A stretch of DNA of 64,000 nucleotides from Phycisphaerae bacterium (GTDB lineage: Bacteria > Planctomycetota > Phycisphaerae > FEN-1346 > JAACEH01). Location of the stretch: the NCBI GenBank assembly GCA_012729015.1, contig JAAYDY010000122.1, positions 24,943 to 88,942 on the forward strand, in the 5' to 3' direction. A program made the position numbers and the translations under genes. Shown in pieces: positions 32,703 through 41,004 of the stretch. How positions within the stretch are numbered: the first letter of the stretch is position 1; each line of letters opens with the position of its first letter. The notes beneath the pieces are model-generated. The model did not search any database. It was given only the letters and a program-made list of their open reading frames with translations, and was not told the DNA's origin.

Positions 32703-33093
32703 CCATGCCCTCCGCGTGTCTCGGCCCAAGGTGCCATGGCCGCTCGCGGCCATGATCCTCATCTTCAAGCCCTGAAAGGGCGGTAGTCAGTAGCCGGCGG
32801 CGTGAGCCGCCGGAAGTCGACGCCTACAGAGACACAAGCCCCGGTCAGGGGCGGTAGTACGCAGCAGAGGCCGAGGAACTGCCGCCCCCGTTGGGGGCTC
32901 GCTTGGCGTTGCTGGAGGCTCCGGCGGCTCACGCCGCCGGCTATTGACTATCGGCCCTGTCGGGCCTCAGGTGCTGGCGCACCAGGGCCCAACCTCGACA
33001 GCCTGAGGCCCAGGGCCATCCGCTCCAGCGAGGGACCGTCACACGTGCCAGAGTCCCCGGGCGGGCGCGCACCGGCCGCGCCTGTGTCTTGGC
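32703..33093. repeat. Inverted-repeat cassette with paired REP-like palindromes
   Basis: A 24-base inverted repeat has its arms at 32791-32814 and 32920-32943. Each arm is itself a near-perfect palindrome (CCGGCGGC-GTGA-GCCGCCGG and its complement). The 105 bases between contain short palindromes (GCCCCGGTCAGGGGC near 32839, CCGCCCCCGTTGGGGGC near 32883) flanked by GGCGGTAGT tags. GGCCC-TGTC-GGGCC follows at about 32951. The layout resembles REP/BIME or a miniature transposable element. No gene is supported in 32703-33093. Confidence 0.7.
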
Positions 33094-33122
33094 TTGAATT
33101 AGCGGCCCCGCCGTGCTATACT
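33094..33122 (+). promoter_or_regulatory. Predicted promoter of the cobalamin-riboswitch transcript
   Basis: TTGAAT (33094-33099), exactly 17 bases, TATACT (33117-33122). Transcription would start about five bases before the riboswitch P1 stem. Confidence 0.7.
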
Positions 33123-33132
33123 ATGTTCACTC

Positions 33133-33294
33133 GGTCACGTGTCCGTGGCCGGGTGCAGGGAAGCCGGTGCGATTCCGGCGCGAGGCCGTCACTGTGAGCG
33201 GCGACGAGGGTCACACGCGTAGCCACTGGGCCGAGAGGCCCGGGAAGGCGTGACCGGAGACCGACCCGCAAGCCAGGAACCTGCCGCTGTGACC
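33133..33294 (+). promoter_or_regulatory. Cobalamin (B12) riboswitch aptamer
   Basis: The outer P1 stem is GGTCAC (33133-33138) with GTGACC (33289-33294). Inside are the class signatures: GGGAAGCCGGTGCGATTCCGGC (33159-33179 region), CCGTCACTGTGAG, GCCACTGGGCC and the B12 box AAGCCAGGAACCTGCC (33270-33285). These match adenosyl- or methyl-cobalamin riboswitches. A terminator-like hairpin follows at 33394, and the next gene is a pseudopilin at 33454. Control of transcription elongation by cobalamin is the expected mechanism (ligand-bound form usually OFF). Confidence in the aptamer is high; the gene it regulates is inferred from position. Confidence 0.93.
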
Positions 33295-33393
33295 TTCACC
33301 GGACTCTGCGAGCCTGGATGCGTGAAGGGGCGTTTCTGCGATAGCCGACCGGCTGCCGACGTCCGGGCCGCCGCTCGACGTGTTTTCGCATGG

Positions 33394-33429
33394 CCCCCGC
33401 TTGCGCGACAGGCGGGGGTTTGTCGTTTG
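33394..33429 (+). terminator. Terminator hairpin of the riboswitch expression platform
   Basis: CCCCCGC (33394-33400) pairs with GCGGGGG (33412-33418) around an 11-base loop, followed by TTTGTCGTTT. It lies 100 bases after the aptamer and 25 bases before the likely coding start, as expected for a transcription-terminating platform. The T-tract is imperfect. Confidence 0.65.
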
Positions 33430-33453
33430 GCGGGATCGACCGTTATCTCTCGT

Positions 33454-34245
33454 GTGCCTCGCGTGCGGCCGGCCGCGCGGTCGCGCGCCTTCACCATGAT
33501 TGAGCTGCTGATCGTCGTGGCGATTATCGGCCTGCTGGCGGCCATCGCGCTGCCGGCGTTCGGTCACGGACGTTCCATGGCTCTGGACGTCCAGTGCCGC
33601 GCCAACCTGCGGGCCCTCGGCGCCGCGTGCCTCGGCTACGGTATGGACCATCGCGGCATGTATCCGCCGCTGGCGTGGTGGCAGGAGCGGCCGCCACGCT
33701 ACTTCTGGGGCACCAACGAGAAGTCGCCCGACTTCAGCCGCGGACTCCTGCGGCCGTACCTCGACGCCGAGGCCGGCGATCTCGACGGCCTCTACGAGTG
33801 CCCCGAGCAGCCCTGGGGATCCTACCGGCCGCAAGGCGCCGCCGGGGCGCCCACGACCACCTACGGCTACAATGGCTACTACCTGTCGCCGGCGGCCACC
33901 CCCGGCTGGGCCTCGTCCATCAAACACCGCCCCTGGCGCTCGCAGCACACGATCAAGGAAGCCGCCAAGGTCTTCATGCTCGCCGACACCCTCATGGTCT
34001 GGGGCGGACAGACGCCCACCAACAACTGCCTGCTCGACCCGCCGTGGACCTTCTCGCGCGGAAAGTGGCGCGAGAACCCGAATACCACCCTGTGCTTCCG
34101 CCACATGGGCCACGCCAACGTCTGCTTCGCCGACGGCCACGTCGAATCCGTCGAACCGACCGTGCTGCTGGACGAGGAACACGCCGTCGGCTATGTGGGC
34201 GACTCCAACGCGCCGCACTACGTTCCCGACTGGGAGAAATGGTAA
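33454..34245 (+). CDS. Type IV pilin-like pseudopilin with H-X9-DG motif
   Basis: A 263-residue protein. A short basic leader precedes the prepilin cleavage site (RSRA-FTMIELLIVVAIIGLLAA), followed by one hydrophobic helix. The C-terminal part is globular with paired cysteines and the planctomycete signature HMGHANVCFADGHVE (H-x9-D-G). GTG at 33454 is the most likely start given the short leader of such proteins; GTG at 33463 is close. Shine-Dalgarno signals are weak for both. It should be processed by prepilin peptidase and sit in the inner membrane or a pseudopilus. The preceding cobalamin riboswitch and terminator make it a B12-controlled gene, which is unusual. Confidence 0.82.
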   Translation: MPRVRPAARSRAFTMIELLIVVAIIGLLAAIALPAFGHGRSMALDVQCRANLRALGAACLGYGMDHRGMYPPLAWWQERPPRYFWGTNEKSPDFSRGLLRPYLDAEAGDLDGLYECPEQPWGSYRPQGAAGAPTTTYGYNGYYLSPAATPGWASSIKHRPWRSQHTIKEAAKVFMLADTLMVWGGQTPTNNCLLDPPWTFSRGKWRENPNTTLCFRHMGHANVCFADGHVESVEPTVLLDEEHAVGYVGDSNAPHYVPDWEKW

Positions 34246-34595
34246 GACGCCCTCGCGCCGCGAGCCGCCGGCGCCACGGCCCGGCGGTGCATGCCTGCCA
34301 GGGACCATGCCTGTCCCGTCGAGCCGTCCGACAATGTGTTGTGTGATTCGTTGTTGCTGGGTGCCATGCCTGCCCCGTCAGGCATGGTGGCGAGGCCGCA
34401 GGCCCGGTCAACGGGAATATGTCATGTTTCCCGGTGCGCAGGCTCTCGCGCCGCCCCGTGCCGAGTTTGCTTCAAGAAGGCCGCGTCGAACTCACGATAA
34501 CACTGTTGTGCCGCAAGACGCCGCGCCCGCACTATCGTCGCACCCGGGCCTCGGCGGCCGGCAAAGCCGTACCGGGGGGGACCGGGGTCGCCGTT
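34246..34595. repeat. Gap with long family D repeat
   Basis: A family D element (CCGACAATGTGTTGTGTG to CAGGCATGG, about 34327-34387), with the same TTGTTGCTGGGTGCCATGCC core as at 20828 and 63937, lies downstream of the pseudopilin. The remaining bases 34390-34595 are GC-rich and are the 5' region of the HDOD gene; an open frame there has no family match. No promoter was identified. Confidence 0.65.
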
Positions 34596-35561
34596 GTGAA
34601 GCCAGATACTCTCAGCCTTCAGAAGCTGTTCGATGATCGTCTCGAGTTGCCGACCGTGCCTGCCGTGGCGATGGCGGTGCTGCGCATGGCGCAGAATCCG
34701 CGCGTGTCGATCGACCAGATGGCCCGCGTGATCGAGAAGGACCCTGCCCTGGCGGCGAAAGTGTTCCGCTTCGTCAACAGCAGCTACTTCGGCCTCGACA
34801 AGCCGATCAGCAGCCTCTCGCAGGCGATCGTGCGGCTGGGCATCCGGGCGACCACCGTCCTGACGCTCAGCTTCTCGCTGGTCGAGGCGAGCCAGCGCGT
34901 GGCCGACAAACGCTTCGATTTTCCGTCGTTCTGGCTGCGGTCGCTGGTGTCGGCGGTGGCCGCGCGGCGGATTGCCCACTACTCGGTCCGCGACCAGGCC
35001 GACCAGGCGTTTGTCGGGGCGCTGCTGGCCGACATCGGGTGCCCGTTCCTGTGCCGAGCCCAGCCCGAGCGGTACGCCACCGTGATGAAACGTTATCGCA
35101 TGACGTCGGACGACCTGTCGGTGATCGAGTCGCGGGCCCTGGGGGTCACGCACGCCGACGTGTCGTCGCTGCTGCTGGGCCGCTGGCACCTGTCGGAGAC
35201 GCTGGTGGCGGCCGTCGGCGCCCACTGCGACCCGGCCAGCCTCGATCCGGACACGCCGCAGTTCACGATCGCCGTGGTCATCATGGCCGCCAGCCTGATC
35301 GCCGATATGCTGATCCGCGGCCCGATCGAGCAGCGCGTGGCGGCCCTGGCGGACCTGTTCCGGCGGTACTTCACACTCCAGCCGGCCCACGTCAACGTCA
35401 TTCTCGGAAGCCTGCGGCCGGAGTTGCAGGACATCGCCTCGATGTTGGATCTGCGGTTGCCGCCGCTGGACGAGTTGGAGAATCAGGCCAAGACCGAGAT
35501 GCTCCGCGTAGCGATGGGGGCGGCCAGGCCGCCGGCGGGCGCGGCCGTGGCCGGCGGGTAA
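34596..35561 (+). CDS. HDOD domain signalling protein
   Basis: A 321-residue cytoplasmic protein. The HDOD domain (about 15-220) begins LPTVPAVAMAVLRMAQNPRVSIDQMARVIEKDPALAAKVFRFVNSS and contains ADIGCPFLCRAQPERY where active HD phosphohydrolases have His-Asp. HDOD proteins act as non-catalytic regulators in stress, motility or second-messenger pathways. The GTG at 34596 has GGGG eight bases upstream; the earlier frame to 34419 is not family-like. It is followed 45 bases later by a PilZ protein, a frequent signalling partner. Confidence 0.9.
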   Translation: MKPDTLSLQKLFDDRLELPTVPAVAMAVLRMAQNPRVSIDQMARVIEKDPALAAKVFRFVNSSYFGLDKPISSLSQAIVRLGIRATTVLTLSFSLVEASQRVADKRFDFPSFWLRSLVSAVAARRIAHYSVRDQADQAFVGALLADIGCPFLCRAQPERYATVMKRYRMTSDDLSVIESRALGVTHADVSSLLLGRWHLSETLVAAVGAHCDPASLDPDTPQFTIAVVIMAASLIADMLIRGPIEQRVAALADLFRRYFTLQPAHVNVILGSLRPELQDIASMLDLRLPPLDELENQAKTEMLRVAMGAARPPAGAAVAGG

Positions 35562-35606
35562 GCCGCCGCGAAGTCCGGACACGATCCTTCGGGAGCTGTG
35601 CAAGCC

Positions 35607-35954
35607 ATGATCAAGACCGATAGCCGCAAGCACCAGCGCATCAAGTGCCGCGTGATCGTCGAACACGTCGGACCGACCGTGGACCTGTCGGCCGGAGGCA
35701 TCCGCGTGCTGATGGCCAATCCGATCACGGAAGGGACGGAGGTCCGCCTGGCGTTCCAACTGCCCGAGAGCGAAGAGCTGGTGCAATGCCATGGCCGCGT
35801 GGCCTATGTGGACCAGAGCCAGATCGACGCGGAGCTTCGGGAGGTGGGAATCCAGTTTCTGCGGATGATGGCCCGGCACCGACAGGCAATAGCCGAGTAC
35901 GTCGATGGCCGCGCGGACGACCCCGCCCACGCGGACCAGGCCGCCGATGCCTGA
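35607..35954 (+). CDS. PilZ domain protein (putative c-di-GMP binder)
   Basis: A 115-residue single-domain PilZ protein. The c-di-GMP signature RKHQR (RxxxR) is near residue 7 and DLSAGG (D/NxSxxG) near residue 27. The rest folds as the expected beta-barrel with a C-terminal helix. Such proteins bind cyclic di-GMP and change motility, secretion or exopolysaccharide production. It sits directly after the HDOD gene. ATG at 35607 follows GGGAG; GTG at 35598 is an in-frame alternative but too close to that site. Confidence 0.92.
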   Translation: MIKTDSRKHQRIKCRVIVEHVGPTVDLSAGGIRVLMANPITEGTEVRLAFQLPESEELVQCHGRVAYVDQSQIDAELREVGIQFLRMMARHRQAIAEYVDGRADDPAHADQAADA

Positions 35955-36372
35955 GGAGCACAGACCCCAGCAGCCGGTTGAAGAGACGCGACACAGCCGT
36001 CGTGGCAACAAGCGGCCATGGCGCCGGGAGACCTGCACGGTGTTGCGGCTGAATGATAAGTAATTACCGAAAACCAGCTTACGGGCTTGCCAAGACGTAT
36101 TCAAGCAACAAACGTTGTCGAAAGCCAACGCGATCCGCATTCCCTGATACCCCAGAATCACCAGATTAACACCGCGTTGAACGAGTCTAACGTGTTTGCG
36201 TGAAAGACCTTACGTCGTTGTTCTGGATGGCGTGGCCGAGACTTGACTCCGGCGGCATGGGATTTGCTTTGATTAATGGGCGAGCACACGCCCTGTCGAG
36301 CGAGGGGAAACGACGAAGACCGGGCGCGGGGACAGATCGTGGTCCTGATGACCACGCACTGAGGGGTAGTTC
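35955..36372. other. Lower-GC non-coding stretch upstream of small secreted protein
   Basis: 418 bases visibly richer in A and T than the flanks. No credible gene on either strand. A GTGGTC-CTGAT-GACCAC hairpin (36339-36355) stands just before the Shine-Dalgarno GAGGGG (36361-36366) of the next gene. A GGGCG...CGCCC hairpin lies at 36278-36293. A TTGACT hexamer at 36243 lacks a well-spaced -10. None of the repeat families is present. Confidence 0.5.
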
Positions 36373-36720
36373 ATGCAACGCTGGATGTCCCTGGCTCTTG
36401 TAGTTGGACTGTGCGCACTGTCGGCAACGCCCGCAGGGGCCGAACCGATGTGCCCGCGCGGCGGCGACCGCGCCCAGACCGACGGCTGCGACGTCGCCGG
36501 CCCGACGCAGGACAGCCCCCTGCCTCTGCTGCCGCTCTGGCCAACAGTGGTGGCCCTGGGCTACATCAGCATCAGCCTCAAGGAACAGCTCCGCCGCCGC
36601 GGTCACAGCGCCGCCCCGCGCGGACGCACCTTCGACGATCTGATCACCCTGTCCGGCGCCGACCCGCACTCCCCGTCCGCCGACCCCGAACGACGACCGA
36701 CCCCACACAAGGCCGGGTAG
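36373..36720 (+). CDS. Small exported protein of unknown function
   Basis: A 115-residue protein with a signal peptide (MQRWMSLALVVGLCALSATPAGA-EP), a short cysteine-containing segment (CPRGGDRAQTDGC), a hydrophobic stretch (PLPLLPLWPTVVALGYISISL) that could be a membrane helix, and a basic, Pro-rich tail. GAGGGG precedes the ATG by six bases, a strong Shine-Dalgarno. A 17-base hairpin directly upstream may affect translation. No family was recognised. Confidence 0.65.
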   Translation: MQRWMSLALVVGLCALSATPAGAEPMCPRGGDRAQTDGCDVAGPTQDSPLPLLPLWPTVVALGYISISLKEQLRRRGHSAAPRGRTFDDLITLSGADPHSPSADPERRPTPHKAG

Positions 36721-36816
36721 CCTGCCGCCTCCGAGCAATGAATGGACATGGCCGCATGGCTTGCGTCATGGCCCAGCCTGCGGCCGGACCGTGGCTCCCA
36801 CCGCCGTCGGTGAGCG

Positions 36817-36892
36817 GGTAGGTCTGATCAACAGATCCGACACGCTGTGGGCCGAACAGAAGCAGCCGTCGGGTCCGTTGACCCGACCTACG
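36817..36892. repeat. Family E repeat (inverted copy)
   Basis: GTAGGTCTGATCAACAGATC and GTCGGGTCCGTTGACCCGAC arms enclose a GCCGAACAGAAGCAGCC core that is the reverse complement of the core at 10590-10659. It lies between the small exported protein and the 3' end of prmC. Confidence 0.75.
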
Positions 36893-36926
36893 TACTGCGT
36901 TCTCGATGGTCTTGCGTCGTGCGTCG

Positions 36927-37919
36927 TCAGGGACTTCGCCGCAGGTGTGCGATGCGCTGGTGGCCTGAGAGGTCTTTGCGGATCTCAAGGAGTTCGATCC
37001 CCGCCGCAGCACGGGACGAGAGTCGCTCGCGCAGGCGGTCGGCCTGATCGTGTCCGATCTCCATGAGCAGGTGCCCGCCGTCGGCCAGGTGCGGTCCCGC
37101 GCCGGCCAGAATCCGGTCAATCAAATCCATGCCGTCGGGGCCGGCCGCCAGGGCCATGTGCGGCTCGTGGTCGCGGACCTCGGGCATCAGGCCCGCCATG
37201 TCGGCGTCGCTGACGTAGGGCGGATTGGCCGTGATCAGGTCGAAGACGCGATCCTGCGGCGGCAAAGGCGCCAACGGCGCGAACAGGTCGCCCTCCAGCC
37301 ACGTCACGCGGTCGGCCACGCCGCACCGGGCGGCGTTCTCGCGGGCCACGGCCAGGGCCTCGCTCGACAGGTCGGTGGCCGTGACGCGCGCCGACGGACA
37401 CTCCGACGCGATCGCCAGGGCCACGCAGCCGCTGCCGGTACACAGGTCCAGGACGCGCGGCTCGGGGGGCGCGTGCGGCGCGCCGGCATCCACCAGTTCA
37501 CCCGCCTCGGCGTCGCGCCGGTCCACGAACTGCCCGTCGCGGTACTCCCAGGCCGGTTTGCGTCGCGGACGCAGGACAGCCAGTGCCTCGTCCACGAGGA
37601 GTTCCGTCTCGGGCCGCGGGATGAGCACCGCCGGCGTCACCTTCAGCACCAGATGACGGAAATGGGCCTCGCCCACGAGGTACTGCGTGGGCACCCGGGC
37701 GGCGCGGCGACGGACCAGGTCGCGAAACGTGGACAACTCGGGGTCGGCGACGGTGCGGCCGTGCTGCACGTAGAGCTGGATGCGCTCGACCTTCAGCGCG
37801 TGAGCCAGGAGCAGCTCGGCCTCCAGGCGCGGCTCGTCGATGCCCCTGGACTCGAAGAACTGGCGCGTCCATTCGAGCAGCCGCAGAATCGTCCAGGCTC
37901 CGTCGTTGGTGGCGGTCAC
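36927..37919 (-). CDS. prmC: Peptide chain release factor N5-glutamine methyltransferase
   Basis: A 330-residue class I methyltransferase that methylates the GGQ glutamine of release factors. The SAM motif is DLCTGSGCVALAIA and the catalytic NPPY is in TANPPYVSD. The N-terminal helical domain (LLEWTRQFFESRGIDEPRLEAELLLAHAL) is typical. At 330 residues it is longer than the common 280, mainly through an insert around RRKPAWEYRDGQFVDRRD before motif I. The start is GTG at 37919, overlapping the stop of the GH20 gene by four bases (GTGA), which indicates translational coupling. In most genomes prmC follows prfA directly. Confidence 0.94.
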   Translation of the reverse strand: MTATNDGAWTILRLLEWTRQFFESRGIDEPRLEAELLLAHALKVERIQLYVQHGRTVADPELSTFRDLVRRRAARVPTQYLVGEAHFRHLVLKVTPAVLIPRPETELLVDEALAVLRPRRKPAWEYRDGQFVDRRDAEAGELVDAGAPHAPPEPRVLDLCTGSGCVALAIASECPSARVTATDLSSEALAVARENAARCGVADRVTWLEGDLFAPLAPLPPQDRVFDLITANPPYVSDADMAGLMPEVRDHEPHMALAAGPDGMDLIDRILAGAGPHLADGGHLLMEIGHDQADRLRERLSSRAAAGIELLEIRKDLSGHQRIAHLRRSP

Positions 37920-39526
37920 GCGGATGGCCTTTCGTCGAGGGTCACGAGGGTCTCGGGCAGGCCGAGGCGTCCGCGGCCGGTGGGGGCAATCTGCCTCGCG
38001 CGGCGAGCCAGCCGTTCGAGCGTGGCGGCAGTGCGATCGAGCAAGCCCGGCAAAGCGGTTTTCTGAACGACGTAGCCGTCGCGGCCGAAGCGGCGCGGAT
38101 CGTCGGCGTGGCGGGTGCGTTTCCAGTCGCGTTCGGCCCTGACGGCGCTGCGCCGGGCGGCCCGGGCCGCATCCCGAAGCACGGCTGCCGTGTCGCGGGC
38201 GATCAATTTGGCCTGGACCGTGTCGCCGCGCGCCACGGCCTCCAGGCGCAGGCGGTCGAGCAGGGCCGTGTCCTGCCACGTCTGGAACCGCCCGAGCTGC
38301 TCGTCCAGCAGATCGGCCGCCAGAAGCCACATGCGGAACTCGCCTTTGTTGGCAGTGACCTGCGGCCGGGCGGCGTCGAGGCGTTGGCGCGCGGCGGCAA
38401 TGGCCTTGCGCCGTGCGGCCGCGTCGGCCACGTCGTGCGGCGTGATCACGTGCTGGTGCTCGCGCGGATGCTCCACGAGGGCCTTGCGCAGCCGCAGGAG
38501 CCCGGGCGCTGCGGCGTGCAGCCGGCGGATCGCCTGCGCCGCGGAGGCGGGGCGGGCCAGGCCGTAGCGGTTGCGAACGAAGCGTGCGGCCGCTTTCGAT
38601 TCGTCGGCCTTGGAGTCCTCGAACAGGGCCGCCCCCAGCGCCAGGCCCCAGTGCGTCGAGCCGCCCAGTTGCCGCTCGGGGCACCAGACGGTGTTGACCA
38701 TGCCGATGACGCCGCGGGCGCGGTGGGCGTGGCCGACGCGGGCGAAGTCGCGGAGATTCGCCAGGTTCGACTCGTCGGGCATCGTCGTGGTGAAGACGCG
38801 GCCGGTGGCCGGGCACCCCAGCACCTGGAACCCCAGGTCCGTCAGGGTGCGGTTGTCGGCCTCGATGGGATGATCGACGAAGTAGTCCCAGTGAGCGACC
38901 ATGCAGTCGCGCGGCACGCGGCGGGCGATCCGGGCATCCTTGACCAGGTGGTCGCCCCAGAGAATCATCCGTTTGCCGAGGCCCGTGACGATGCGGTGAA
39001 TGGCCAGGACGTGGTCGGCGAAGAGCCGCCACTCGGGCAGCCCCCGGCGCCGGCAGCGCGGGCAGTCGCCGAACTGAACCTCGTCGAGCCCCACGTGCAG
39101 GTACGGGGCCGGGAAGACCTCGGCTGTCTCGGCCAGCACGTCGGCCAGCACCTCGAGCGACTCGGGGTGCGACGGGCACAGGGCGTTGAAATGCGTGGCC
39201 GAGCCCTCGAACAGGTGACGGTACTTCTTCAGATGCGTGATGTAGAGCGTGTGGCCGAGGGCCTCGACCTCGGGCACGACCTGGATGCCGTGCCGCGCGG
39301 CCAGGTCGATCAGCCGCGTCATCTGGTCGCGCGTCAGGGCGTAGCGTGAGCTGAGCTCCGACCGCCGCCGCAATCGCAACGAGCAGCCCTGGTCGTCGGT
39401 GAAATGCCAGAACAGGGTGTTGTAGCCCCAGTCGGCCAACTGCGGGATGAGCCGGCGATAGTAGTCGTACCGCTCGACGATCCGCACGCAATCGATCATG
39501 GCGGCGTTGATCCATCGGTCGGACAT
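37916..39526 (-). CDS. Glycoside hydrolase family 20-like protein
   Basis: A 536-residue protein with a TIM-barrel region (about 5-330) resembling beta-N-acetylhexosaminidases. The catalytic pair D148-E149 is seen in YLHVGLDEVQFG (H-x-G-x-D-E). HFTDDQG, PEVEALGH and THWGLALGA-type segments also fit. The rest (about 340-536) is helical and unrecognised. No signal peptide is visible, so a cytosolic role on oligosaccharides is inferred. It lies between prfA (14 bases upstream) and prmC (four-base overlap). AAGGAG precedes the ATG. Confidence 0.85.
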   Translation of the reverse strand: MSDRWINAAMIDCVRIVERYDYYRRLIPQLADWGYNTLFWHFTDDQGCSLRLRRRSELSSRYALTRDQMTRLIDLAARHGIQVVPEVEALGHTLYITHLKKYRHLFEGSATHFNALCPSHPESLEVLADVLAETAEVFPAPYLHVGLDEVQFGDCPRCRRRGLPEWRLFADHVLAIHRIVTGLGKRMILWGDHLVKDARIARRVPRDCMVAHWDYFVDHPIEADNRTLTDLGFQVLGCPATGRVFTTTMPDESNLANLRDFARVGHAHRARGVIGMVNTVWCPERQLGGSTHWGLALGAALFEDSKADESKAAARFVRNRYGLARPASAAQAIRRLHAAAPGLLRLRKALVEHPREHQHVITPHDVADAAARRKAIAAARQRLDAARPQVTANKGEFRMWLLAADLLDEQLGRFQTWQDTALLDRLRLEAVARGDTVQAKLIARDTAAVLRDAARAARRSAVRAERDWKRTRHADDPRRFGRDGYVVQKTALPGLLDRTAATLERLARRARQIAPTGRGRLGLPETLVTLDERPSA

Positions 39527-39540
39527 GAGCCGGTCTCCTT

Positions 39541-40632
39541 CTACATGCGCGCGAGTCGGTCCTCGTGGTCGGCCAGGCGGAGGGCCTGGATCAGCTCATC
39601 GAGCCGCCCGGCCATGACCGCGTCGAGGTTGTGGGCCGTGAAGCCGATGCGATGGTCGGTGACGCGGTTCTGCGGGAAGTTGTAGGTGCGGATGCGGGCG
39701 CTTCGGTCGCCGGAGCCGACCTTGAGCTTGCGGTCGGCCTCGCGTGCGGCGCGGCGTTCGGACTCGTAGAGGTCGAACAGTCGCGACTTCAGCAGGCGCC
39801 AGGCCTTGTCGCGGTTCTGGTGCTGGCTCTTGGACTCCTGCATCATGACGACGATGCCGGTCGGCAGGTGGGTCATGCGGACGGCGCTGGAGACCTTGTT
39901 GACGTTCTGGCCGCCGGGGCCGCCGGCCCGCATGACGTCGATGCGGACGTCCTCGTCCTTGATCTGGATGTCCAGTTCCTCGGGCTCGGGCATGACGGCG
40001 ACCGTGGCGGCGGAGGTGTGGATGCGGCCCTGGGCCTCGGTGGCCGGGACGCGCTGGACGCGGTGCCCGCCGGACTCGTAGGCCAGGTCGCGGAAGGCGC
40101 CGTCGCCCTCGATGTTGACAATGACCTCGCGGAACCCGCCCAGGGGCGTCGGACTGGCCGACAGCACCTCGAACTTCCAGCCGTGGTCTTCGACGTAGTG
40201 CCGGTACATTTCCAACAGGTCGCCGGCGAACAGAGCGGCCTCGTCGCCGCCGGTGCCGGCGCGGATCTCGAGGATCAGGCTCCCGGCGTCCATGCGGTCC
40301 TCGGCTTCCAGGAGCATCGTCCGGAGCAACTCCAGAAGCGACTGCTCCTCGTGCTGCAACTGTTCGGCCTCGTCGGCGGCCAGTTGCCGCATCTCGGGGT
40401 CATCGGTCTCGGCCGCCATCTGCTCGGCCTCCTGGCGGCGGCGGGCGACGTCGCGGTACCGGCGGTACGGCTCCACCTGGCGCAGCAGGCGTCCGCGTTC
40501 GCGCATGAGCGGCTGAAGCCGCGACCCGTCGGCAGCAATCTCCGGCGACGCCAGGAGCGAGTCGATCTCGTCGAGCCGACGGCTCATGGCGTCGAGCGAG
40601 TCAAGGTATCCGATGTGCTGTTTGTCGGCCAT
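39541..40632 (-). CDS. prfA: Peptide chain release factor 1
   Basis: A 363-residue class I release factor for UAA and UAG. The peptide anticodon PAT (in VPATEAQG) marks RF1 rather than RF2. The GGQ motif is RAGGPGGQNVNKV. The N-terminal helical domain and C-terminal arm are of normal length. It is the first gene of a prfA-GH20-prmC unit on the minus strand and the substrate of PrmC. Its stop is 14 bases before the GH20 start. Confidence 0.97.
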   Translation of the reverse strand: MADKQHIGYLDSLDAMSRRLDEIDSLLASPEIAADGSRLQPLMRERGRLLRQVEPYRRYRDVARRRQEAEQMAAETDDPEMRQLAADEAEQLQHEEQSLLELLRTMLLEAEDRMDAGSLILEIRAGTGGDEAALFAGDLLEMYRHYVEDHGWKFEVLSASPTPLGGFREVIVNIEGDGAFRDLAYESGGHRVQRVPATEAQGRIHTSAATVAVMPEPEELDIQIKDEDVRIDVMRAGGPGGQNVNKVSSAVRMTHLPTGIVVMMQESKSQHQNRDKAWRLLKSRLFDLYESERRAAREADRKLKVGSGDRSARIRTYNFPQNRVTDHRIGFTAHNLDAVMAGRLDELIQALRLADHEDRLARM

Positions 40633-40718
40633 CTGGGAAGCCTGCCACGAGCAAGGCGCCGCGTTCGGGGGTTCGTCTGCCGCCGGCGGCCAGGGACGGA
40701 CCGCCGGTGAATGTGGAG

Positions 40719-40761
40719 AGGGCGGACACGCTCCTCATTGCCGGAGCGGCGTCCGCCCTCT
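40719..40761 (-). terminator. Hairpin between rpmE and prfA
   Basis: GAGGGCGGAC (40719-40728) pairs with GTCCGCCCTC (40752-40761), with an inner GCTCC/GGAGC pair. It ends rpmE on the minus strand, although no T-tract follows. Confidence 0.6.
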
Positions 40762-40773
40762 TCGTCGGCCCAG

Positions 40774-41004
40774 CTACTTGCTGCCGGTGTTGGCGGCCTT
40801 GCGCTGGCCCCAGTTGTACTTCTTCTGGAACTTCTCGACGCGGCCGGCCGTGTCCACCAGTTTCTGCGTCCCGGTGTAGAACGGGTGGCAGCTCGAGCAG
40901 ATTTCGACCTTGATCTGCGGCCGCGTGCTGCGCGTCTTGAAGCTGTTGCCGCAACCGCACGTCACCGTGCACTCGACGTACTTCGGATGGATCTTCTCTT
41001 TCAC
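40774..41004 (-). CDS. rpmE: Ribosomal protein bL31 (zinc-binding form)
   Basis: A 76-residue large-subunit protein. The C+ form is indicated by CGCG (Cys16/Cys18) and CSSC (37/40), giving a zinc site, plus the conserved HPFYTGTQKLVDTAGRVEKF. The start is GTG at 41004, after a weak GGGCGAG. A TTGCAT-17-TACACT promoter is at 41075-41103. A hairpin at 40719 separates it from prfA. Confidence 0.97.
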   Translation of the reverse strand: MKEKIHPKYVECTVTCGCGNSFKTRSTRPQIKVEICSSCHPFYTGTQKLVDTAGRVEKFQKKYNWGQRKAANTGSK

